Origin: an uncultured Brevinema sp.
GTDB taxonomy: Bacteria; Spirochaetota; Brevinematia; Brevinematales; Brevinemataceae
Length of the DNA stretch: 48,985 nucleotides
Direction: 5' to 3'
Assembly: GCA_947036575.1 (NCBI GenBank)
Contig: CAMQSH010000002.1
Span: 1 to 48,985 of the forward strand
The notes under the pieces were generated by a model, which was not told the DNA's origin, did not search any database, and saw nothing but the letters and a program-made list of their open reading frames with translations. Numbering within the stretch: position 1 is the stretch's first letter; each line of letters begins with the position of its first letter. Below, piece by piece: positions 23,128 through 32,557 of the stretch. The translations under genes and the position numbers were made by a program.

Positions 23128-24186
23128 ATGAAACAGATAATCTTATTTAGTTTATTCTTACTTATTACCTATCCTTTATCTGCAAATACAATAAAATTTG
23201 AAGGGGGGATGGAACACAAATTTAATATTTTGGATTTCTATCCTTCTACTTCTCCCTATATTCCAGACCAAGATCCTATTCTAGCCTATATGGGATTAGT
23301 TTACGGTGGTTTTTCTGCAACTATGTATACTGGATACAATCAATTTACATTAAGCTTACTCCCTAGCTTTACGATTACAAAACCCTTAGATAAGCCAGGC
23401 GAATATGAAGTCCATTTTATGTTTAGAGAAGCGTATTTTAGATTTGATGGCTTAGATGTTTCTCTAGTTGTAGGGAAACGACCTTTAGCATGGGGAGAAG
23501 GGCTTACTAAACAATACTCTTTTTTTGTGAATGAAAGTTTTGCAACAGAGGACAGTCGTTATTACAATGTAGAAGTAATCACTAGGTTGGGGGCTAATCT
23601 TTTATCGATGGGGCTAGCAGTTGATACAGAATCTATTGACTTATTAGAAAAACCTACATGGTATACTCCTTGGATTTATGTACAGTACGATCAAGAAATG
23701 TACACGATACTTTCTTCTCTTACCATGACATGGCATGAAGGTAGTACTTACGATGTAAAAGGGGCTTTGGATTTTCAATATTTTCTCCCAAAAGGATTTC
23801 AACTTTATAGTAGTTTAGCCTATTATATTCTAAAAGAAAGCTCCATAGGACAAGAAGATGAGATACGATTTTTAGCAGGTCTACAACACGAGTATATGCA
23901 CGATAATAATATAATGCTTATCTCTTTTATGGAATATGCTTGGGAAGATCATAAAAATTTATTTGCGATGGGAATGATAGCTTCACTATATCAAGTTTCT
24001 TTACTCTTTGCTTTTAATTATGAAAAAGAGCTTGATCTTGAGGAATCTCCTTCGATTTTAACACGACTAACTTGGACAATGAGCACCAATTTTGAAATGT
24101 ATTTTGAATATTCTCATTACTTCACTCAACAAGAAGATTTTTCTCCAAAAAACACTTATTTTTTGAGTATGTCTACAAGTTTTTAA
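23128..24186 (+). CDS. Predicted outer-membrane porin-like protein
   Basis: Signal peptide MKQIILFSLFLLITYPLSA; VSLVVGKRPLAWGEG motif; ends in aromatic residue (..FLSMSTSF*). Confidence 0.6.
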   Translation: MKQIILFSLFLLITYPLSANTIKFEGGMEHKFNILDFYPSTSPYIPDQDPILAYMGLVYGGFSATMYTGYNQFTLSLLPSFTITKPLDKPGEYEVHFMFREAYFRFDGLDVSLVVGKRPLAWGEGLTKQYSFFVNESFATEDSRYYNVEVITRLGANLLSMGLAVDTESIDLLEKPTWYTPWIYVQYDQEMYTILSSLTMTWHEGSTYDVKGALDFQYFLPKGFQLYSSLAYYILKESSIGQEDEIRFLAGLQHEYMHDNNIMLISFMEYAWEDHKNLFAMGMIASLYQVSLLFAFNYEKELDLEESPSILTRLTWTMSTNFEMYFEYSHYFTQQEDFSPKNTYFLSMSTSF

Positions 24187-24235
24187 GAGGGGGGGACTGT
24201 TAGTCGAATAATACGACCTACTCTACCTCAATTTA

Positions 24236-24552
24236 TTATACTACAAATTTTCTCTTGGTAGCAACTTTTAGAGTTTCTTCAGAAATTGTAGCGTTAGGAT
24301 TAGAAGAAGTAATTGTCATACTAGTACGAGGAACAGAGTATTGATTTAGAAATAAATAAATCACCATACCACCGAGAAGTACACCAACAACAAAACTACA
24401 TAAGATCGTTTTTATCTTAGACTCTTTGAAGCATAACGCCGAATCGTCTGTTAATATCTTCTAAGAGAATATTTCCAGGACAAGATTTTTTATGTACTAA
24501 TAAAGTTGTTACTTGATAAGTTTTGATTATTCTTAATAAGGGTATTTAGAGT
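24236..24552 (-). pseudogene. Decayed small membrane protein gene, split across two frames
   Basis: Manual reverse translation: LLRIIKTYQVTTLLVHKKSCPGNILLEDINRRFGVMLQRV* in one frame and ...CFKESKIKTILCSFVVGVLLGGMVIYLFLNQYSVPRTSMTITSSNPNATISEETLKVATKRKFVV* in the next; no ATG/GTG/TTG start found for either. Confidence 0.4.
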
Positions 24553-24723
24553 TAGATTAGGTATTAAGAGAGAGAATAAGTACAATCTAACTCATAATAT
24601 AATATTGGAAATGCATGTATTATAAGAGGTGTTTTACAGAGAATAAATAATCTATTAAGTTAATAATTATAACATGATTGTTATTAAAACGTAAATGAAT
24701 ATAGTGATAAAAATTTTAATATA

Positions 24724-25527
24724 TTATAAAAGAGTTCCATATTTACAAATATGGCTGTGAGGAATACATAGAGGCGTTTTAAAGATAGGGTCATGGATAA
24801 TAGTACTACTAATATTAAAAATATTCTGTATATGTTCTTCTGTAATAACTTCATCCGGAGTACCTTGAACATAGATATTTTTATCAGCAATAGCAATCAA
24901 CATATCAGCATAACGTGCTGCTAAATTCAAATCATGAAGCACCATTACAATGGTGTTTTTTTTCTTTTGATTGAGTAAAAACAATAAATCTAATACTTCT
25001 ATTTGGTGAGCAATATCAAGATAAGTAGTAGGCTCATCAAGTAGAATAAGATCTGTTTCTTGTGCTAAAATCATAGCAATCCAAGCTCTTTGTCTTTGTC
25101 CTCCAGAAAGTTGGTCAATACGTCTATGTTTTAATTCTGTTAAACCAGAACTTTTTAAAGCTTGATCAACTATCTTTTCATCTGCTACAGTCCATTGCTG
25201 AAAAAGAGACTGATGAGGATATCTACCTTGTTTAACTAATTGAAAAATAGTCATTCCTTCAGGAATAGATTGGGATTGGGGTAAAACAGACATCTTTTTG
25301 GCAAGTTCTTTGGTACATGTTTGTACAATATCTTTACCGTCTATAATGATATTTCCTTCACTAGGTTTTAATAAACGTGCAATAGTTCGTAAAATAGTTG
25401 ATTTACCACAGCCATTACTACCAATTAAAATAGTGATTTTTCCTTTTATAATAGAAAGGTCAAGATTTTTAATAATTTCTGTTTTACCATAGGCAATGGA
25501 GAGTTGATTTGTTAAAATAATAGACAT
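24724..25527 (-). CDS. Iron/siderophore ABC transporter ATP-binding protein (FecE/FhuC-like)
   Basis: GSNGCGKSTILRTIARLLKPSEG, QLSGGQRQRAWIAMILAQETDLILLDEPTTYLDIAHQIEVLDLL. Confidence 0.93.
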   Translation of the reverse strand: MSIILTNQLSIAYGKTEIIKNLDLSIIKGKITILIGSNGCGKSTILRTIARLLKPSEGNIIIDGKDIVQTCTKELAKKMSVLPQSQSIPEGMTIFQLVKQGRYPHQSLFQQWTVADEKIVDQALKSSGLTELKHRRIDQLSGGQRQRAWIAMILAQETDLILLDEPTTYLDIAHQIEVLDLLFLLNQKKKNTIVMVLHDLNLAARYADMLIAIADKNIYVQGTPDEVITEEHIQNIFNISSTIIHDPIFKTPLCIPHSHICKYGTLL

Positions 25528-26549
25528 TAGGAACTCCTTGTGTTATAAGTAAATAAAATATATAAAAAATAGGGTCCTCCTATCAATGTGGTAAACACAC
25601 CGAGAGGATATTCATAAGGAATATTAATTGTCCTAGCAATAATATCAGCACTAAGCGTGAGTATTGCTCCTATAATAAAAGCTAATAATACTAGACAATA
25701 ATAATTATTGGGAATGATTTTTTTAGCACAATGAGGAGCAATTAATCCTACAAAGCTTACAGGGCCAAGATAAGATACACTCAAAGAACTTAATAACACA
25801 GCTATAATTAGAAGTGTTTTTTTATCTTTATCTAGATTCCCACCCAGATTAACAACTAAATCATCTGATATACTATGTATAGATAAAAGTCTTGCTAGTA
25901 GCGGTAATATTAGCAATAATAAAATTACTCCTAAACTCATAACTGAGATATTCAGTAAAGACAATCCATAAGTACTACCAACAGACCAAGTATATAACCC
26001 ATCTCCTGCAAACTCATTAGAAAAAAGCATTAGTCCAGTAATAATAGCACCTAAAATCGTATTCAAGGCTATTCCTGTCAAGATAATCTGAAAAGAATTT
26101 AGACTATTCTTGAGAAAAAATAGTATTAAATAAAGAGTGAGTAAACTCCCCGAAAAAGTAAAAATAGGTAAAGTGTAGTATGGGAAAAAACGAGACAAAT
26201 ACAAAATATAAACAAAAGCACCCAAAGTACCACCAGCACTAATTCCTATAATATCAGGAGAAGCTAGAGGATTTTTGATAATTGCTTGAATAATAACACC
26301 AGAAACTGCCAATAAACCTCCCCCAATAATAGCGCCTAAAATACGAGGAAGCCGTAGTTCTGTAATAATAAAATAATAAGGTGATGAAGGACTAAATATA
26401 AGAGTTATATCATCAAAAGGAATAGCTTGTGCCCCTGATGTGATAGCTATAAATATTAATAAACTGAGTAACAACAAACTAAGTAAAAAATAATAGATAT
26501 ATTTTTTCTCTATAATAATAGATAGATAGGAATTTCTTATAACAATCAT
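25527..26549 (-). CDS. FecCD family iron transport permease
   Basis: LRLPRILGAIIGGGLLAVSGVIIQAIIKNPLASPDIIGISAGGTLGA; VSFVGLIAPHCAKKI. Confidence 0.93.
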   Translation of the reverse strand: MIVIRNSYLSIIIEKKYIYYFLLSLLLLSLLIFIAITSGAQAIPFDDITLIFSPSSPYYFIITELRLPRILGAIIGGGLLAVSGVIIQAIIKNPLASPDIIGISAGGTLGAFVYILYLSRFFPYYTLPIFTFSGSLLTLYLILFFLKNSLNSFQIILTGIALNTILGAIITGLMLFSNEFAGDGLYTWSVGSTYGLSLLNISVMSLGVILLLLILPLLARLLSIHSISDDLVVNLGGNLDKDKKTLLIIAVLLSSLSVSYLGPVSFVGLIAPHCAKKIIPNNYYCLVLLAFIIGAILTLSADIIARTINIPYEYPLGVFTTLIGGPYFLYILFTYNTRSS

Positions 26550-27529
26550 GCTAGATTCTTTTTTTGTGTGAGATATAATAAAAATGGTGCTCCTATAATA
26601 GCCATTGTAAGTCCTATGGGAAGATCAATATTTAATGATAGTGCTCTTGTTAAGACATCTGCTAAGACTAAAAAGATAGCTCCAAAAATCATAGAAAATG
26701 GAATAATAAAACGATAATTTGACCCTATAATATATTTAGTAATATGAGGAACAACTAATCCAATAAATCCAATAGCCCCAGATAAAGATACGGCTATACC
26801 TGCAAAGATAATGATAAGAACAGTAAAAACTATTTTCCATAGTATAAGATTTTGACCTAATGAAGTAGCAACATCATTTCCTAAAATCAAGGTGTTAATT
26901 TGAGGAGACATCAAGAGACTTAAAATCACAGCAATGCCGAGAGTTGAGATAGCTACTATTGGGATAGTATTTTTATCTACCAATGTTCCTGTAATCCAAG
27001 CGAGTACTTCTTGAGGATTTCCCCCATTACTTATAATACCAATAATTGTCATTGATGAAATTAGAGAAGTAATAACCACACCTATTAGTGTTACTTTGAT
27101 AGGATCATTATCACAATAATAACTAGATACGGCAATACAAATAGCAGTGAAGGTACTGCCTAATAAAGAAGCTAATATGATAACATTAATACTAACAGCA
27201 GGTAAAAATAATAAACAAAGTACTATACCCAAGCTTGCACCAGCATTAATACCAAAGATACAAGGAGATGCCATACTGTTATTAGTCAGTGCTTGTACTA
27301 AGACTCCTGAAACACCCAAACTTGCTCCAATGATTAAAGCTAATAAAGTACGAGGAATTCGTAATTGATAAATAATTTGTTGATCTGTATTGGTGAGATC
27401 TAGATTGAAGATTACATCTTTGAGAGTAAGTAAGGAATAGCTTTGATGTCCATATAAAACACTTAATATAATACTAATAATAAGAATTATCATAGAAACA
27501 ATAAAAATTGGTATATACTTATTATTCAT
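26546..27529 (-). CDS. FecCD family iron transport permease
   Basis: LRIPRTLLALIIGASLGVSGVLVQALTNNSMASPCIFGINAGASLGIV; IGFIGLVVPHITKYI. Confidence 0.93.
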   Translation of the reverse strand: MNNKYIPIFIVSMIILIISIILSVLYGHQSYSLLTLKDVIFNLDLTNTDQQIIYQLRIPRTLLALIIGASLGVSGVLVQALTNNSMASPCIFGINAGASLGIVLCLLFLPAVSINVIILASLLGSTFTAICIAVSSYYCDNDPIKVTLIGVVITSLISSMTIIGIISNGGNPQEVLAWITGTLVDKNTIPIVAISTLGIAVILSLLMSPQINTLILGNDVATSLGQNLILWKIVFTVLIIIFAGIAVSLSGAIGFIGLVVPHITKYIIGSNYRFIIPFSMIFGAIFLVLADVLTRALSLNIDLPIGLTMAIIGAPFLLYLTQKKNLA

Positions 27530-27535
27530 AGTGAT

Positions 27536-28480
27536 TTAAAGCCTCTTTTCTGTAAAAAATATCTTTTCAATTTCGTTTAGTATTTCGTATGCGGCAAGGA
27601 TACCATAAGATTTATTCCAAGTATTATTATCAACTTCATAAATATTTATACCTTTATGATCTAAACTAGTAAACAAAGTATTCGTAATGTAATTTGTAGT
27701 ATTTTGATAAGCAGAGGAAGAATTATCTGTAGAAAACACAAAATAAAAAGCTTGTTCTGCATTCATGTTGGGGATTAACTCTTGACTGATCTCATAACTA
27801 AATTGCTCAGTATCGTGATTTTGAGGTCTCTTAAATCCTAACTCTTTAACAATAGATGATGCAAATCCTAAATTCCCATAATATCTTGCTCCTTTAGGAG
27901 TAAAACGATATAAGGCTGTTGTTTTATCTAGGAGTCCCGCTTGTTTGAGTTTTTGTTGAAGAATGTGTTTTTTGGATTCCCAATCTTTCATGATATTAGT
28001 AGCTTTTTCTAATTGATTTACTACTTCTGCTACAGTAAAGAAATTCTTTTTCCATTCTCCATAAAAATTTTCTTTATAGACTGTAGGTGCTATTTTGGAT
28101 AGAATAGGATAAATATTTTCTTGTCTTGCTTTGATACCAATAATAACATCTGGTTGTAATACAGCAAGTTGTTCAAGATTGATTTGTCTTTCTTCGCCTA
28201 TAATCTGTACATTACTCATATAGGATGTAATATGAGGATACCAAGATTTATCAGCAGTATAGGAAGATACAGCAGCTTGTGGTACTATCCCTAAAGCTAA
28301 TAAAGCTTCTGTAGCCTCTCCTGTTAAGGCTACTACTTTTGTTGGTGAAGTGGGTACATATGTTTCTCCCATAATATGGGAGATTTTTTTAGTATCTGAG
28401 GTATTTATATTTTGCAAAATCTCTTGAGGATTGCCACAAGAAGTTATAAAAATAATAAATATAAAAATTATATAGTACAT
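27536..28480 (-). CDS. Iron/siderophore ABC substrate-binding lipoprotein (FecB-like)
   Basis: Lipobox FIIFITSCG; VVALTGEATEALLALGIVPQAAVSSY, LEQLAVLQPDVIIG. Confidence 0.9.
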   Translation of the reverse strand: MYYIIFIFIIFITSCGNPQEILQNINTSDTKKISHIMGETYVPTSPTKVVALTGEATEALLALGIVPQAAVSSYTADKSWYPHITSYMSNVQIIGEERQINLEQLAVLQPDVIIGIKARQENIYPILSKIAPTVYKENFYGEWKKNFFTVAEVVNQLEKATNIMKDWESKKHILQQKLKQAGLLDKTTALYRFTPKGARYYGNLGFASSIVKELGFKRPQNHDTEQFSYEISQELIPNMNAEQAFYFVFSTDNSSSAYQNTTNYITNTLFTSLDHKGINIYEVDNNTWNKSYGILAAYEILNEIEKIFFTEKRL

Positions 28481-28499
28481 TATATGTCCTTAATTTGAT

Positions 28500-28521
28500 T
28501 GTATTAAAATATTTTAACACA
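28500..28521. promoter_or_regulatory. Near-perfect 22-bp palindrome, candidate metalloregulator operator
   Basis: TGTATTAAAATATTTTAACACA, one mismatched pair, in divergent iron-uptake promoter region. Confidence 0.45.
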
Positions 28522-28524
28522 GCC

Positions 28525-28574
28525 AGAATAGCCATTTCAACTTTTTTTATAAAAAAAGTTGAAATGGCTATTCT
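28525..28574. repeat. Perfect 50-bp palindrome
   Basis: AGAATAGCCATTTCAACTTTTTTT-AT-AAAAAAAGTTGAAATGGCTATTCT, 24-bp arms with no mismatch. Confidence 0.95.
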
Positions 28575-28621
28575 CAATATTCTATACTTGAAAAATAGAA
28601 AATATTTCGGGGGTAGAAATC

Positions 28622-29284
28622 ATGAATATTATTTTAGAAATAATAAAGATTATAAATTTAGCAGGGGTTATTGGTTGGATATTACTGTTTTTATACCTTT
28701 TTATAGGAACAATCTGTATAGAAAGAATGTACTATTTCTACTATACAAGATCAGAGTTTAACAAATTATATACTGCTCTATCTCAGACTTCAGAAATTTC
28801 TGAAGAGCTAATCACTCCTTATTGTTTTTCTCAAAATATTAAAATCATACAGAGTTTTCAAAAAAATAATTCTTTGAGTAATAAAATTCTTAATGAGAGA
28901 TTAGAGAGAGAAGTATTTGAATCGATTGAAGAAATGGAAAGTCATATTTGGTTATTATATCAGATTGCTTATGTATCCCCATTACTTGGACTATTAGGAA
29001 CAGTGTTAGGGCTGATTTCCTCTTTTCAAATCATGGCTACTTTAGGAGAGAGTGCAGATGTTGCCGCCTTTGCTAGTGGTATTTGGGAAGCTATGATTAC
29101 AACAGCTTTTGGTTTGATAGTAGCAATTCCTTCTGTTTTGCTTTATAAAACATTTGATAAAATCGTAGAAAAGCGAAGTAATCAAATGACTAAGCTTGTA
29201 TCCTTATTGAATGAGTATCATCAAAACAATCAAGAGATCCAAATCGTTGCTAAACAAGAGAATATATCTTATGAAAACATTTAG
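28622..29284 (+). CDS. exbB: ExbB/MotA/TolQ family proton channel
   Basis: YQIAYVSPLLGLLGTVLGLISSFQIMA...GIWEAMITTAFGLIVAIPSVLLY. Confidence 0.92.
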   Translation: MNIILEIIKIINLAGVIGWILLFLYLFIGTICIERMYYFYYTRSEFNKLYTALSQTSEISEELITPYCFSQNIKIIQSFQKNNSLSNKILNERLEREVFESIEEMESHIWLLYQIAYVSPLLGLLGTVLGLISSFQIMATLGESADVAAFASGIWEAMITTAFGLIVAIPSVLLYKTFDKIVEKRSNQMTKLVSLLNEYHQNNQEIQIVAKQENISYENI

Positions 29285-29666
29285 ATCTAAATCAGAAAAT
29301 CCAGAATTAAATATCACTGCCTTGATAGATATTATTTTTATCTTACTAATCTTTTTTATGGTGAGTTCGTCATTTTTAAAGCCTACTATTAGTGTGAAAC
29401 TTCCTGTCGCTGCCAGTAAGGACAAAATAGAACAGAAAAAATTAAGTGTATATATTTCTGAGAATCTTGAGCTTTACTTAGAAAAAGATATTCTCCCTAT
29501 TAATGAAATTCAAGATCGTTTAGCAGAAGAGATTCTTACAACTCCAGATCTTACTATTATGTTATATAGTGATAAAAATGTTATGTTTGAGCATGTGGTT
29601 AAAGTACTAGATGCTCTAAAATTATCAGGTGTAAAAAATGTTGCAATCAGTCACAACACAATCTAA
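29271..29666 (+). CDS. exbD: ExbD/TolR family biopolymer transport protein
   Basis: MKTFRSKSENPELNITALIDIIFILLIFFMVSSSF; start adjusted to ATG 29271. Confidence 0.92.
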   Translation: MKTFRSKSENPELNITALIDIIFILLIFFMVSSSFLKPTISVKLPVAASKDKIEQKKLSVYISENLELYLEKDILPINEIQDRLAEEILTTPDLTIMLYSDKNVMFEHVVKVLDALKLSGVKNVAISHNTI

Positions 29667-30264
29667 AAAACTAACTTTACCAAAAGCTTTTGGGATTGTT
29701 TGTTTGGTGCATATAGGGTTGTTCCTTAGTGCATTTCCATATTGGAAAAATTATATAAAAAATGATAGTGCGTCTAGTTTACCATCTTCTCAAAAAACGA
29801 TAACCAGTACGATGCTATTAGAAATACCTTTAAAAAAATATCCTGTAAAAATTTTGGATGATGATATTATTGAATTAATAAAAGATCTAATAAAACCTCA
29901 AAAACTTAAACAAAAACAACAAGAAAAAAACAAACAGAATACTGCTCAGAGTGTAGATGTATTAGGGGAGAGTCAAAAAAAGACTTATGTAGGTATGGTA
30001 ATGGCACAACTATCAAAACATAAGCAATATCCAGCTGTAGAAAGGCGTAGAGAAAGAGAGGGTGTTGTAATCGTATACTTTAAAGTTAATCCTGATGGTT
30101 CAGTGAGTGATTTAGGACTTAGAAAGCCTAGTCCTATAGAGTCTTTTAATCAAGAAGCATTGAATACAGTACGAAAAGCAGCTCCTTTTCCTATCGTAGA
30201 AGCTAATAAGAATGGGTTGAGATTAGCTATTTCTATTGATTTTAAAATAGATGAAAATATATAA
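29638..30264 (+). CDS. tonB: TonB family energy transducer
   Basis: N-terminal TM; C-terminal YPAVERRREREGVVIVYFKVNPDGSVSDLGLRKPSPIESFNQEALNTVRKAAPFP. Confidence 0.92.
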   Translation: MLQSVTTQSKKLTLPKAFGIVCLVHIGLFLSAFPYWKNYIKNDSASSLPSSQKTITSTMLLEIPLKKYPVKILDDDIIELIKDLIKPQKLKQKQQEKNKQNTAQSVDVLGESQKKTYVGMVMAQLSKHKQYPAVERRREREGVVIVYFKVNPDGSVSDLGLRKPSPIESFNQEALNTVRKAAPFPIVEANKNGLRLAISIDFKIDENI

Positions 30265-30285
30265 ATATAGGGGAATATAAGTTTT

Positions 30286-32412
30286 ATGAAAGTATTACTA
30301 GTTTTAATGAGTTTAATATATATAAATATATTTGCACAGAACGATACTGTGATTACAGATGATATTGTAGAAGTTTCTACAGAGGAAATAGAGGCAGAAA
30401 TGCAAGTGGTAGCTACAAAAGCCCCAAAAAAAATATCAGATATAGCGGCTGATGTTACGATTATAGGAAAAGAAGATCTCAAAAATACAGGAGCTACATC
30501 TATCGCTGAAGTACTACGTACTAAAGGTATCGTTGCTATGGATTCAGCGTCTAGTGAAAAAGGTGCTGCCTTATATATTAGGGGCTTAGATGTTAGTTAT
30601 ACTCTTGTTATCGTCGATGGACAGAGAGTTAAAGACGGCACACTTACACTAAGTAAATTAAAAATTGAATCTATAGAAAGAATTGAAATAGTAAAAGGTC
30701 CTAGCTCTTATTTATGGGGATCTGATGCAATGGCTGGGGTAATTTATATACAAACGAAACAAGGCAGTAAAAAAGATGGACTTCAAGGTAGTTTTGGAAC
30801 TACTTATGCAAATAATTTTAATGCTGATCCCGACAATCATTTAGTAAGACCTCATATCGATTTATCTTATGGTACTAATGGGATGTCCTTTTTTACAGGA
30901 GGATCATTTGATTGGGGATATGATTGGATGTCTGCTTATAATATGAAAAATAATATAGCTGTTGCTAATGAAAGAAAAGATCATGGTGATTACTCTATCT
31001 ATGGTGGTGCAGATATTGATTTTCTTGATATTCATAATATCAAATTTAAAGTATCTTACAAAGATAGTCTATCTCCATTTAATGATGAAATTAAAGATTA
31101 TAATGGAATTTCTGAATATTATCATCCTGAGAAAGCTGTATATGCTAATATTGGCTATAAAGTATTTCCTACAGATAAACTTGATGTATCATTAAATACA
31201 GGGATTACTTACGAAGAAAACAATAGAATTTTTAGCTATGATGCAGGTGATTTTGATAAAGAAGGTTTTATAGCTAATAATACAGAATTAGTTACAGTGT
31301 ATACTTTTAATGATAGTTTTACGATGAAAAGTGGCTACTCTTTAGAATACTATCGCCGTTCTCAAATGGAAGAACAAGCAGTGGATAATCTACATTACAA
31401 TTCTTTGAACAATGCACTATTTTTAGGTGGGGATTACACTTATAGAGGTGTAGTAGATATAGATATTACTTTGGGTGGTCGTTATCAATATAATCATCGC
31501 TATTCTTCATTAGGGGCAGGTTTGGGAGATGTTACTTCAAAAGCAGATGATGCCCATTCTTTTTCTCCAGAGTTTGGTATCGTTATTAAGCCTCATAATA
31601 CTGTAGCTATAAAAGCTCATGTAGGACATAGCTTTAAAACTCCTGATTTAGAAAGATCTTTTAGAAAAGATAGAGCTACTAGTTCTGGAGATGCAATAGG
31701 TGGGAATCCTAGTTTAATGCATGAAGAAGCTTGGGGTTATAGTGGTACTATAGAATATAATCCTATCCCAGAAATTTTTCTTAGTACAGGTATTTATAGA
31801 ACTGATATTTGGGATTTAATACAATGGCAATATACAGGTGAAAATTTCACGGATAAAGATGGAACTGTATACCCTATGAGAAGACCCAAAAATTTAGGTA
31901 GAGCATATACTTGGGGTGTGAATGCATCTATTGCTACTGCTGTTAAGGTCCCTTATGTGGGTGTTTTGAGTGGTGGTCTGACAGTAGAATATATGGTGGC
32001 TAAAGAACTACGTACAGAGGAAACTGGTACGTATGTTGATGAAAATGGTAATAATATTACTAATCCCCTTTTAGAAGATAGACCACCAATAGTATTAACA
32101 GGATCTATTGGTTGGGCAAAACCAGAATGGGGTACAAGTATTTTATTCTCAGGCTATTACTTCCATAGTATGTATAATTATACAAGTAAAAACAATGTTA
32201 ATCACCTTAGACGGACAGGAAATCAAACAACTTTCGATCTAAAACTTACTCAAAAAATATTATCTGATACAAATGAAAAAAAATACCCTCTTCAAGGTAC
32301 TGTTTTCTTTGAAATGAAAAATTTATTAAATGTACAATTTGATAAAGATTTTGATGGCGATACAGACCAAGAAGAAAGACGTTTTATACTTGGTTTTAAT
32401 ATAGATTTTTAA
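30286..32412 (+). CDS. TonB-dependent receptor
   Basis: Plug domain (VLRTKGIVAMDSASSEKGAALYIRGLDVSYTLVIVDGQRV..IERIEIVKGPSSYLWGSDAMAGVIYIQTK), large barrel, terminal F. Confidence 0.95.
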   Translation: MKVLLVLMSLIYINIFAQNDTVITDDIVEVSTEEIEAEMQVVATKAPKKISDIAADVTIIGKEDLKNTGATSIAEVLRTKGIVAMDSASSEKGAALYIRGLDVSYTLVIVDGQRVKDGTLTLSKLKIESIERIEIVKGPSSYLWGSDAMAGVIYIQTKQGSKKDGLQGSFGTTYANNFNADPDNHLVRPHIDLSYGTNGMSFFTGGSFDWGYDWMSAYNMKNNIAVANERKDHGDYSIYGGADIDFLDIHNIKFKVSYKDSLSPFNDEIKDYNGISEYYHPEKAVYANIGYKVFPTDKLDVSLNTGITYEENNRIFSYDAGDFDKEGFIANNTELVTVYTFNDSFTMKSGYSLEYYRRSQMEEQAVDNLHYNSLNNALFLGGDYTYRGVVDIDITLGGRYQYNHRYSSLGAGLGDVTSKADDAHSFSPEFGIVIKPHNTVAIKAHVGHSFKTPDLERSFRKDRATSSGDAIGGNPSLMHEEAWGYSGTIEYNPIPEIFLSTGIYRTDIWDLIQWQYTGENFTDKDGTVYPMRRPKNLGRAYTWGVNASIATAVKVPYVGVLSGGLTVEYMVAKELRTEETGTYVDENGNNITNPLLEDRPPIVLTGSIGWAKPEWGTSILFSGYYFHSMYNYTSKNNVNHLRRTGNQTTFDLKLTQKILSDTNEKKYPLQGTVFFEMKNLLNVQFDKDFDGDTDQEERRFILGFNIDF

Positions 32413-32510
32413 TAATATTCATTAAATATTATCTTTTACAACATTTTTATGGAAAAGATTTCTAATCTATATTAGTACTAAAAATAGAAATATCCTCTAA
32501 ATTTTTATCT

Positions 32511-32557
32511 GTAAAACGATCACCCCACCTATTTTTTAGGTGGGGTGATCGTTTTAC
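32511..32557. terminator. Strong bidirectional terminator after the TonB-receptor operon
   Basis: GTAAAACGATCACCCCACCTA-ttttt-TAGGTGGGGTGATCGTTTTAC, 21-bp perfect arms. Confidence 0.85.

Noticed and set aside
24684-24896. 70-aa minus ORF
   Set aside because: Overlaps the end of the FecE-like gene in another frame; no domain.
28389-28761. Two ORFs (62 and 88 aa) with the same peptide RIAISTFFIKKVEMAI on opposite strands
   Set aside because: The shared peptide is an artefact of the perfect 50-bp palindrome read on both strands, not two related proteins.
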